Below, piece after piece: positions 52,431 through 60,164 of a DNA stretch of 64,000 bases. This DNA is from Affinirhizobium lemnae (GTDB taxonomy: Bacteria; Pseudomonadota; Alphaproteobacteria; Rhizobiales; Rhizobiaceae). The notes beneath the pieces are model-generated. The model was not told the DNA's origin and ran no database searches. It saw only the letters and a list, made by a program, of their open reading frames with translations. The position numbers and the translations under genes were made by a program. The DNA lies in assembly GCF_022968395.1 (NCBI RefSeq), contig NZ_JALJQZ010000007.1, positions 1 to 64,000 on the forward strand. Direction: 5' to 3'. Every line of letters starts with the position of its first letter. Position 1 is the first letter of the stretch.

Positions 52431-53411
52431 TCAGGCTCGTCTGACTTTGGCAGTCACCTGTTCGGCACCATCGTTGGCGGCTGCCGTTGTCTGTTCGGTC
52501 TCCGACATCTCATGCTTGTCCGCATAGGTGTAGCGGTCGGCGCGGCACCAGGCTTCCAGACGGCGAATGCATTCGTCGTCCTGCAGACTGTCCCACAGGA
52601 TTTCGCCGCGGGAAACGCCACCGACGGATTCCTTCAGGTGTCCATAAAGCCGTTCGAGAATGAAGAAGGCCTCCTGCGCATCCATGCCCAGCGCCTTCAG
52701 CGTCGTCGCCAGTTGCAGGCCGGAAATATCCATCATGATGCGCTCTGCCAGCCACCGACTGGCGCTCAGCGTATCGGCAAGGCAGGTGGCGAAGGCATCC
52801 GCATCCCGGCTGCGGGCAAAGCGCACCATCAGCGCCTCCTGCACATCGGTTGCCGTGCGAAGCCCCAGCCTATCGCTCGTCGGGCGCGCCTGCATGGCCG
52901 CCAGCTGCTTGATCTTCTGGCGCAGCGCCTCATCGCGCTGTGCCGCTTCCGCCGCCTCTGTGGAAAGCGGTTGCTGCGTCGAAGGCACAGCAGCGGGCGT
53001 CGCGGGCTGCTCTGCGATCGGTGTCTTGTCCACCGGTGCCTTGTCCGCTTTCGCAGGCAGGCGGGCATGGCGCATGCTGACCAGCGCATCGATCACGGCG
53101 GGCGAAAGGGCAGGGCGGCGCACGATGGCGCGCGCGTGTTCGGCACCCTGGCAGCGGGCGATCGCGATCAACTGGTCATCGTCGAGACAGGGCGATGCCA
53201 TCAGAAAGGGCGCGGCAATCGCAATCGGCTGGCTGGCGATGAAAAAGGCAACGCTGGACGGCACCTGCTCGCACTGCGAAAGGGCTGCAACTGCCTGGCG
53301 CCGTGCCTCTTCGCTGGAGGCGGTGTAGAGCGGCGAGAAAAGCTCGGCGAACTGGCGCAGCTCCGATTTCGTCGGATGTTTCAGGTCCTCGAAACTGGTG
53401 ACCGTAGCCAT
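52431..53411 (-). CDS. DUF2336 domain protein
   Basis: 326-residue cytoplasmic protein with a helical-repeat DUF2336 region (PTKSELRQFAELFSPLYTAS, VPSSVAFFIASQPIAIAAPF, GAEHARAIVRRPALSPAVID). The middle is Ala/Pro-rich and the C-terminal region is helical. I chose the ATG at 53411 because AAAAAGGAT lies about 11 bases upstream; the frame is open to an ATG at 53588 (59 more residues), so the start is uncertain. Function unknown; family members are sometimes linked to motility or signalling loci. Confidence 0.78.
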   Translation of the reverse strand: MATVTSFEDLKHPTKSELRQFAELFSPLYTASSEEARRQAVAALSQCEQVPSSVAFFIASQPIAIAAPFLMASPCLDDDQLIAIARCQGAEHARAIVRRPALSPAVIDALVSMRHARLPAKADKAPVDKTPIAEQPATPAAVPSTQQPLSTEAAEAAQRDEALRQKIKQLAAMQARPTSDRLGLRTATDVQEALMVRFARSRDADAFATCLADTLSASRWLAERIMMDISGLQLATTLKALGMDAQEAFFILERLYGHLKESVGGVSRGEILWDSLQDDECIRRLEAWCRADRYTYADKHEMSETEQTTAAANDGAEQVTAKVRRA

Positions 53412-54108
53412 CAGCACCACATCCTTTTTACGCAAAGCCTGCGGCTTCTCAAGTTCCCGATAGCGGTCCACGCTCATATCCACCGACGCATGACTAACAA
53501 CAGACGTTTCAAGCTTATGCCGCAGCGCTTCATGCGCCGGGAAAGTCTCAGGAAGGGCAGGGAAAGGCCGTCGCTCCACCCGCTTCATGGTTAAGGCATC
53601 GTAGGGCCAACGGGGTTAATGGCTGGTGAAGATTAGCAAACTGTGCCGAACTGTTGCACATCTGTCTCGCGTGCTCTATGCGCGAGCGGACACAAGGTCT
53701 TGCAGCCTGTGGAGGGAAAGTTTCGCACAAGCTGGGTGCCAAATTCTTGCATCTGCTTGTGTATTAACGGAACGTCAACAATCTTATGTCTGAAATGAGA
53801 CTAGACCGCATGAACCGCCCCTCGGTTGCAGGGAATCGAGAATGTAATTCCGGTTTGAACCCGGCCTTGGCATTTCGGAAAGGTGAAGAAAACCACCTGC
53901 GGATTTCCTGCGTAACAAATGTGTCGGCGCCCAATGAATGTGCCAGGCCGACACTGAACAGCTTTGCCGGACGGACCGGCCAAACGGCTCTTTCCGGCAG
54001 AACAGAGAACGGCGCAAATGCCTCGCAAGAGGTTGCGTCAGCCCCGATCAGGGGCAGGGTGAAACTGTCTGGTCCTTCATCCGTCTCATCCCCTCAATGG
54101 AGACGAGC
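53412..54108. other. Intergenic region, no supported gene
   Basis: The part nearest 53412 may belong to an N-terminal extension of the DUF2336 gene. A frame open at 53786-54121 has atypical composition and no family, so I leave it out. Two GGTTAA/TTAATGG motifs near 53586-53620 resemble CtrA half-sites but lack the N7 spacing. Confidence 0.4.
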
Positions 54109-54300
54109 ATGGCAGAGATAGTCGTATTGAAGAAATGGCGTGAAACCCATCCGGGCAAGGCCCCGCTGCGCATGCAGCCGACGGGTCTGGCTCAAAACCC
54201 GGCACAACTGGTCTTCTTCATGGGCGTGCGTTACGAGCGCATCGAAGACCTGACCCACCGCAAGATGGACGAGATGGCGCTGGCCTTCGAAAAACATTGA
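54109..54300 (+). CDS. Small conserved-looking protein, unknown
   Basis: 63-residue basic protein (MAEIVVLKKWRETHPGKAPL, NPAQLVFFMGVRYERIEDL, HRKMDEMALAFEKH). GGAGA lies 8 bases upstream. No membrane segment or family is recognised. The compact fold-like pattern and codon use suggest it is real. Confidence 0.6.
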   Translation: MAEIVVLKKWRETHPGKAPLRMQPTGLAQNPAQLVFFMGVRYERIEDLTHRKMDEMALAFEKH

Positions 54301-54476
54301 AGCGGTGTTTAAAGCATGGCGCGCAAAAGTGTGCAGCGGTTTTGCGATAACGGCATGCGACAAGAAAACTCAAAGCGTCAGGAGCGAATCTGAAAAATCG
54401 CGACACGCTTTAAGCCAGCATGCGCCACCTCCTGCCTGAGGATGGTCATGCCATGTGTGGCAAAAAGAGAAACGAT

Positions 54477-55025
54477 CTATTCCCATTCCATCGGGCTGCA
54501 ATCAGCCTTCGTCAGGAATTGAAGGGCCGCCTCGCGAAAACTCTGCTGAGGCACAAGTGCGCGCAGCACGGCATAGCCCTCCACCTGCGCCGTCTCCACA
54601 ATGATTGGCTGAACCTGCGTCGACGCAAGCGCCTTTCGAAGCGCCGTCGCCTGTACGGGCGTTGCCAGGATCACATCCAGCGTCCGGTCGGCCGCCGTAC
54701 GGTCATTGATGCTGAAGGTCTCGTTGGAGGCACTGTCGAAGGTCGCCATGGACCAGAACGGCACGCCATTGGCGGAGGTCAGGCGCACCGGCTGATCCGT
54801 GATGTCGAAAGCGCAGACGGCGATTTCCAGAAACGGATCCTGTTTGGCAAGGCCTGCCCGATCCGGCTTGGCACCCACGATGTGAAAGCGAAATTCCGGC
54901 CCCTCGTTCATCACCTGGCTATGGGCATCCCGCTCGCTGAAACTGGGCAGCGAAAAGATGATGACGAGGTGCAGCAATGCCGCACCGACAAGTCCGGTCA
55001 GGATCGCCAGGAGAACTCTAAGCAT
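54477..55025 (-). CDS. DUF1254 domain protein
   Basis: 182-residue protein anchored by an N-terminal helix (MLRVLLAILTGLVGAALLHLVIIF), followed by a DUF1254 domain (AVCAFDITDQPVRLTSANGV, PFWSMATFDSASNETFSIND). In many bacteria DUF1254 and DUF1214 are fused in one 300-450-residue exported protein. Here they are two overlapping genes, each with its own membrane anchor. Function unknown. Confidence 0.82.
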   Translation of the reverse strand: MLRVLLAILTGLVGAALLHLVIIFSLPSFSERDAHSQVMNEGPEFRFHIVGAKPDRAGLAKQDPFLEIAVCAFDITDQPVRLTSANGVPFWSMATFDSASNETFSINDRTAADRTLDVILATPVQATALRKALASTQVQPIIVETAQVEGYAVLRALVPQQSFREAALQFLTKADCSPMEWE

Positions 55026-55605
55026 GGCTGCAACCGGTCTTTGTCAGCTTCGGCATGGTGAGGTCGATCAAGCCCGAGCTTCCCGCCGTTGGCGTGTCCA
55101 GAAGCGTCAGCACCAGGCGAAACGGCTGGTTGGGCGTGGTGGAAAGCCAGTTGCCGGGAAAGGCGGATGGTGCAACCGTGACCTCGAAACTGCCATCGGC
55201 CCGTCTCAGAACGATGCGCGAATTCAGCGCCTGCGGCCGCTCGGCATCCGGGGAGGGTGGCAGACGGTCCTCGCCGGTCACGAAAAGCGTCCAGGCGCGG
55301 GTGGGCGGCGTCTGGCCGGAAATCACGTAGGTGCAGTTACCGTCCAGGCGCGCGCCTGCATCATCCACGCTGGCCGTAAAGCTCAGGCCCTCGGCGCTGC
55401 CCAGAAGCAGCTTGCCACCATTGGCCCGATGCGCCTTGGCGTAAGGGTCGGCATCGATGGTCTGCGCCTGCGGAAAGGCTTCCCACGCGCCAAGCTTGAT
55501 TGCGCCGAAGCCAACCGTCGCATCCAGCGCGACAAGGGTTGACCATATTCCGCCGCCGAAGGCGATCAAAAGGCTCAATGCGACAAGGAGAGGGAGGCGG
55601 AACAA
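55018..55605 (-). CDS. DUF1214 domain protein
   Basis: 195-residue protein with an N-terminal anchor (LPLLVALSLLIAFGGGIWST) and a DUF1214 domain (NCTYVISGQTPPTRAWTLFV, ALNSRIVLRRADGSFEVTVA, FRLVLTLLDTPTAGSSG). It overlaps the DUF1254 gene by 8 bp and comes first in the pair, so both products should assemble at the membrane. Confidence 0.82.
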   Translation of the reverse strand: MFRLPLLVALSLLIAFGGGIWSTLVALDATVGFGAIKLGAWEAFPQAQTIDADPYAKAHRANGGKLLLGSAEGLSFTASVDDAGARLDGNCTYVISGQTPPTRAWTLFVTGEDRLPPSPDAERPQALNSRIVLRRADGSFEVTVAPSAFPGNWLSTTPNQPFRLVLTLLDTPTAGSSGLIDLTMPKLTKTGCSHA

Positions 55606-55933
55606 GCGGAAGGTAACCTTTGAATTTCAGGCCTGCATCCTACCACCCATCGCCGGTGAACAAAATGCCTTTTTGGCCGCTGCCCAGGAAGGGATGCTGA
55701 CCCGATCACAAAATATTGAATGCTACACATTGCCGCCGTTCGAGTGAAAGAGGGGCGTCAAGCAAGAGACAGTCATACATTTTAACGCGCGTATAAAGTG
55801 CATTTCTTATGAGCTCAAGTATAATTCCTGTGCATGTGATCGCGACCCATTTTTCTCAATCCCTTGGTTCCAAGGGTTTGCACGAAACATCTAACGTCAA
55901 ATATAAAAATATGCTTTTGGATATAATTGATAC

Positions 55934-56020
55934 ATAACCGTTTTTATGAAAAATATAACCGTCTATATTTTGGTATACAGATCGTTCACTTTGCGCCTAT
56001 TGTGCGATTAATACTTATAC
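55934..56020 (+). promoter_or_regulatory. Candidate promoter with paired direct repeats of the adenylating-enzyme operon
   Basis: The 55606-56063 gap has no gene and is strongly AT-rich from about 55750. Two exact copies of ATAACCGT (55934-55941 and 55955-55962) lie 21 bp apart, two helical turns. Downstream, TTGCGC (55991-55996) and TTATAC (56015-56020) with 18-bp spacing could be the -35 and -10. This suits an activator bound upstream. Confidence 0.45.
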
Positions 56021-56063
56021 GATTAGCAAATTTTATTTTTAAAAAGATCTTGAGGAGAAAGTA

Positions 56064-57701
56064 ATGGCAGACCTTATGTCGCATTCTGCTGCCCCAGAAG
56101 TTGTATTCGAGGGCCTTCCGCCCATTCTTGGTCAGGGCGATGTTTTAAGCACCTCGCTTCTGGCCTCCCTCAATTGGCAAGATCGGCAGCGTTTCCTGTC
56201 CTTTGGCTGGGGCGAGGCGGCATCCCCGCGTTTTCCTACGGTGCTGGACGCCATCGCATTCCAGTTCGCCCACCAGCCGCATGAACGTGCCGTGATGTGG
56301 CAGGGACGCGCCATGACCTATGGCGAGCTGGATCACGCCTCGAACAAACTGGCTGCGGCGCTGCAGGCAAAGGGCGTCGGTCCCGGCAGTGTTGTCGGTC
56401 TCTATCTCAAGCGCTCCATTCCCATGGTGGTCGGCATCGTGGCTGTGATGAAGCTGGGAGCGGCCTATGCTCCGCAGCATGTTGGCGTGGCACCAGACGA
56501 AATCCTCACCCACGTCGCAGCCGTTTCGGCAGCCCCGGTCGTACTGACCATGCGCGATTGCTTCGCGGCACTTCCCGCCTTCGAGACGGCAAGCGTCCTT
56601 GTCATCGAGGATGTTCTCGAGGCGGAAGCTCTCACATCTGTTCCGGATCTGGCGCTTCGTCCGAAGCCCGAGGACCGTTGCATCCTCCTGTTTACCTCCG
56701 GCACGACGGGGCAGCCGAACGGCGTGCAGGTTACCCATGCCAATCTGGCCAATGTTCTGTTCACGGCTCCGGGCGATCTCGGCATCCGTCCGGGCCAGAA
56801 GGTCGGGCAGATCCTGTCCATCGCCTTCGATATGGCGGCCTGGGAAACGCTGGGCGCGTTGGGCAATGGCGCAACGCTGGTCATTCGCGGCTCTTCCATT
56901 CAGGAAACGGCGGAACAGGTGGATGTGCTCATCGCAACGCCCTCCATCCTCGGCAAGCTGGATGTGGACCGCTGCCGCCAGATCAAGACAGTGGCCGTGG
57001 CCGGTGAGCCATGCCCGCGTCCGCTGGCCGATCTCTGGGGCAGCTTCTGCACCTTCATCAACAGCTGCGGCCCGACGGAAACGACCATCATCAATACCGC
57101 CGCCGTGCATCGCCCGGAAAAGCCGGTGCTTTCCATCGGCAAGCCCACGCCCAACAACACGGTCTATGTTCTCGATGAAAATCTGATGCCGCTGCCGATT
57201 GGCGAGGTGGGCGAAATGTGGGCAGGCGGCGAGTGCGTCAGCCTCGGCTATCTTGCAAACGAGGCCCTGACGGAAGAGCGCTATCGGCCGGATCCCTTCC
57301 GTCCCGGCCATATGATGTTTCGCACCCGCGATCTGGGACGCTGGACGGAAGATGGAGAGCTGGAGCATTTCGGCCGCGTGGATGACATGGTGAAGATCCG
57401 CGGCTTCCGGGTGGAGCTGGACGGTGTTTCCCGCACCATCGAAACGACGCAAGGCTGCCAGCAGGCCGTTACCCTCAAATATGATGACCGCAGCCTGGTC
57501 GCCTTTGTCACGCCCGCCAGCGTGGATGTCGAGGCCGCGTCCCGCGCGGTGGGCGATCATCTGCCTTACTACTGCGTGCCCGCCGCCATTCTCCCGCTTC
57601 CCTCGCTGCCGCTCACCCCTCGCGGCAAGCTCGACAAGCGCCTGCTGCTCTCCATGGCACGGGATCATATCGAAGCACAGGCCTCGGAGCTGAATTCATG
57701 A
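56064..57701 (+). CDS. Stand-alone NRPS-like adenylating enzyme
   Basis: 545-residue AMP-forming ligase built like an NRPS adenylation domain. A3 is FTSGTTGQPNGVQ (210-222), A4 FDMAAWE (255-261, with D256 at the position that holds a substrate amino group), A5 NSCGPTETT (333-341), A7 RTRDLGRW, A8 RVDDMVKIRGFRVEL, and A10 lysine K522 in TPRGKLDKRLL. There is no carrier-protein domain after it and no carrier gene nearby. It should activate an amino or carboxylic acid as the acyl-adenylate. AGGAGAAAG precedes the ATG. It overlaps the membrane gene by 4 bases. Confidence 0.85.
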   Translation: MADLMSHSAAPEVVFEGLPPILGQGDVLSTSLLASLNWQDRQRFLSFGWGEAASPRFPTVLDAIAFQFAHQPHERAVMWQGRAMTYGELDHASNKLAAALQAKGVGPGSVVGLYLKRSIPMVVGIVAVMKLGAAYAPQHVGVAPDEILTHVAAVSAAPVVLTMRDCFAALPAFETASVLVIEDVLEAEALTSVPDLALRPKPEDRCILLFTSGTTGQPNGVQVTHANLANVLFTAPGDLGIRPGQKVGQILSIAFDMAAWETLGALGNGATLVIRGSSIQETAEQVDVLIATPSILGKLDVDRCRQIKTVAVAGEPCPRPLADLWGSFCTFINSCGPTETTIINTAAVHRPEKPVLSIGKPTPNNTVYVLDENLMPLPIGEVGEMWAGGECVSLGYLANEALTEERYRPDPFRPGHMMFRTRDLGRWTEDGELEHFGRVDDMVKIRGFRVELDGVSRTIETTQGCQQAVTLKYDDRSLVAFVTPASVDVEAASRAVGDHLPYYCVPAAILPLPSLPLTPRGKLDKRLLLSMARDHIEAQASELNS

Positions 57702-59008
57702 CACTCGAAATTACTGAAACTCCCCAGGCCAGCTTCAACCTGCGCCGCATCACCCGCCATCCGCTGGCCATGGAATACCACCGCCTCTATGCGCTGGTTG
57801 CCATCGTCAATCTCGTCCTCGCCGTTTTGTGGTGGCAGGATGGAAGCCTCCTGCAGAACGGGGTGGCCAACCTCGAACTGCTGGCGAATATGGCGCTGAT
57901 CAACTTCAGCCTCGGTATTCTCATTCGCCAGCAGCGCCTGGTGAATTTCCTCTTCTGGCTCGCCACCCGCATTCCCACCAGCTGGCCGCTGTGGATCCGC
58001 TGGCGTGCCGCCAAGGTGTTCCACTTCGGCGGTCTGCATTCCGGTGGCAACACGGCAGGCAGCCTGTGGTTCACCCTGCTTCTGGCGGGCATGGCGTATA
58101 ATCGCTGGCAGGGTCAAAGCCTGCCTTCGGATCTGACGCTCGGCCTCACTGGTGTCATGCTGGCGCTCATCGCGCTGATCGTCACCTGCGCATTGCCATC
58201 CATGCGCGCCCGCTATCACAACCTGTTTGAGAAGACGCATCGCTTTGCCGGCTGGACGCTTCTGGCCTTCTTCTGGGCGCAGACGCTCTCGCTCATCCAT
58301 GATCAGGGGCAGCCGGTTCTTCAGCAGCCGTCCATCTGGGCGCTCGCCGTCATCACACTGTCGGTCGTTTCGCCCTGGCTCACACTGAAACGGGTGAAGA
58401 TCGAGGTGGTGAAGCCCTCGAACCATGCCGTCACGGCGCGCTTTGATTATGGCGATACACCTTTCCCGGGCTCATCGAATGCCATCAGCCACACGCCCTT
58501 TGGTGAGTATCATGCCTTCGCAAACGCACCGAAACCGGGTGAGAGCGGTTATCGCCTCGTCATCAGCCGCGCCGGCGACTGGACGGGCCGGTTCATCGAT
58601 AATCCGCCGAGCCATGTCTGGGTCAAGGGGATCACCACCTCCGGCGTGGCGCGCATCGAAGTGCTGTTCAAGAAGGTCGTCTATGTCGGCACCGGGTCCG
58701 GCATCGGGCCCATCCTGCCGCATCTTTTCGCAGGAGAGGTTCCGAACCGGCTGATCTGGTCCACCCGCTCGCCGCGCAAGACCTATGGTGCGCTGGTGGA
58801 TGAGGTGGAGGCCTCGACCGAAAACCCGCTGATATGGGATACGGACCTGCGCGGTAAACCCGATCTCGCAGCGCTCGCCCTGCAGGCTGTGCAGGAAACC
58901 GGTGCCGAAGCCGTCATCGTCATCGCCAACCAGAAGGTTACCAGACAGGTTGTCTATGCCATGGAATGCCAGGGCATTCCGGCCTACGGTGCCATCTGGG
59001 ATAGCTGA
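57698..59008 (+). CDS. Polytopic membrane protein with ferredoxin-reductase-like domain
   Basis: 436-residue protein. Residues 30-230 form about six helices with several histidines that could ligate haem (H109, H114, H174, H181, H201). The C-terminal soluble part resembles ferredoxin/ferric reductases: GEYHAFANAPKPGESGYRLV, then VYVGTGSGIGPILPHL as the nucleotide-binding loop. The usual flavin motif RxYS is not clear. The layout resembles fungal TmpA-type membrane flavoproteins, which I recall occur with or fused to adenylating domains. It should move electrons across or at the membrane; substrate unknown. Confidence 0.7.
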   Translation: MTLEITETPQASFNLRRITRHPLAMEYHRLYALVAIVNLVLAVLWWQDGSLLQNGVANLELLANMALINFSLGILIRQQRLVNFLFWLATRIPTSWPLWIRWRAAKVFHFGGLHSGGNTAGSLWFTLLLAGMAYNRWQGQSLPSDLTLGLTGVMLALIALIVTCALPSMRARYHNLFEKTHRFAGWTLLAFFWAQTLSLIHDQGQPVLQQPSIWALAVITLSVVSPWLTLKRVKIEVVKPSNHAVTARFDYGDTPFPGSSNAISHTPFGEYHAFANAPKPGESGYRLVISRAGDWTGRFIDNPPSHVWVKGITTSGVARIEVLFKKVVYVGTGSGIGPILPHLFAGEVPNRLIWSTRSPRKTYGALVDEVEASTENPLIWDTDLRGKPDLAALALQAVQETGAEAVIVIANQKVTRQVVYAMECQGIPAYGAIWDS

Positions 59009-59029
59009 CAGGAGAGAATGCGACTACGG

Positions 59030-59059
59030 CCGCCGGAGCCAGAACTCCGGCGGATTTTT
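59030..59059 (+). terminator. Intrinsic terminator or attenuator inside the operon
   Basis: A perfect 9-bp GC-rich stem CCGCCGGAG (59030-59038) / CTCCGGCGG (59045-59053) with a 6-base loop, followed by ATTTTT. It lies between the second and third genes, so it would reduce or condition read-through into the crotonase gene. Confidence 0.75.
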
Positions 59060-59090
59060 CAAATCAATCCATTTTTCTCAGGAGAAGCCC

Positions 59091-59912
59091 ATGAATGCCC
59101 CCCATGCGCCTAACCATGCTTTGAAACTTAATGGCCAGACGGAACAGCAGCCGGAAGACGACCTGATCGTTTCCGTGGAAGGCCGTGTTGCCACCATTCG
59201 CATCAACCGTCCGCAAGTCTTGAACGCCCTGAACAGCCGGTTGATGCACCGCATTCTGGAGCTTGCCACAGGCTTCGACCGCGATCCGGAAATCCGCGCC
59301 CTCATCATTGCTGGCAGTCGCAAGGCCTTTGCCGCCGGGGCCGATATCGCCGAACTATCCGAACACACCCACGCAACCATGTATGAGGCCGATTTCTTCC
59401 ACGAATGGGACCGTTTCGCGGAACTGCGCCTTCCCAAGATCGCAGCCGTCAGCGGCTATGCGCTGGGCGGCGGCTGCGAGCTGGCCATGATGTGCGATAT
59501 CGTTCTGGCTTCGGAAACCGCGAAGTTCGGTCAGCCGGAAGTCAAGATCGGCTGCATTCCGGGCATGGGCGGCTCCCAGCGTCTGACCCGTCTGGTGGGC
59601 CGTGCCTGCGCCATGGACATGATCCTCACCGGCCGCATGGTGGATGCGAACGAGGCGCTGCGCATGGGGTTGGTCAGCCGCGTTCTGCCGGTTGATGAGT
59701 TGGAACGGGAAGCAGCGACCGTTGCCGCCACCATAGCGTCTTACGCCCATGACATCGTGATGATGGCCCGTCAGGCAGTAAACGCCGCCGAGGAAACCAC
59801 GCTGTCGGCGGGACTGCGTTACGAGCGGCAGATCTATCACGGGCTCTATGGCAGCGCCGCCCAGCGCGAAGGCATGGCCGCTTTCCGCGAGAAGCGTTCT
59901 CCGAATTTTTGA
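59091..59912 (+). CDS. Enoyl-CoA hydratase/isomerase (crotonase) family protein
   Basis: 273-residue crotonase. The oxyanion-hole block is RKAFAAGADIAEL, and both hydratase glutamates are present: E130 in ALGGGCELAMM and E150 in FGQPEVKIG. It should hydrate or isomerise an enoyl-CoA. The first 25 residues are an unusual polar extension. The start at 59091 has AGGAGA upstream. It follows the two previous genes after a terminator-like hairpin; a family A repeat follows. Confidence 0.87.
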   Translation: MNAPHAPNHALKLNGQTEQQPEDDLIVSVEGRVATIRINRPQVLNALNSRLMHRILELATGFDRDPEIRALIIAGSRKAFAAGADIAELSEHTHATMYEADFFHEWDRFAELRLPKIAAVSGYALGGGCELAMMCDIVLASETAKFGQPEVKIGCIPGMGGSQRLTRLVGRACAMDMILTGRMVDANEALRMGLVSRVLPVDELEREAATVAATIASYAHDIVMMARQAVNAAEETTLSAGLRYERQIYHGLYGSAAQREGMAAFREKRSPNF

Positions 59913-59936
59913 GGCAACCCCTTCAAAATAAAAGTT

Positions 59937-60084
59937 CCCCTTCCCAGCCCTCTCCACAAAGGGGGAGGGAGCAGGTCGAGCAAGCCGCAAGCAGCCTAAC
60001 TCGCCAAATTGATAATGGGGAAACAAGTGGTTGCCGAGAATGCTGACGAACTCCCTCCCCCTTGTGGGGAGGGCTGGGGAGGGG
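59937..60084. repeat. Dispersed palindromic element (family A)
   Basis: Left arm about 59937-59973 (more diverged, CCCTCTCCACAAAGGGGG) and right arm 60051-60084, inverted, around an 80-bp core. It lies between the convergent crotonase and PBP1a genes. Confidence 0.8.
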
Positions 60085-60164
60085 ATCTTTTAATTGAGTT
60101 GTGTATTTGACATCTCAACTTTTGATCGAAAATTCAAGAGGCGGTGTGCCTGAAGCGGCGTGCC

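Noticed and set aside
53786-54121. 111-codon plus-strand ORF
   Set aside because: Atypical composition, no ribosome-binding site or family, and it overlaps the better-supported small gene at 54109.
56145-57668. 507-codon open frame opposite the adenylating enzyme
   Set aside because: Antisense shadow of a gene with all A3-A10 motifs; the antisense protein has no domain, and is rich in His and Arg as such shadows usually are.
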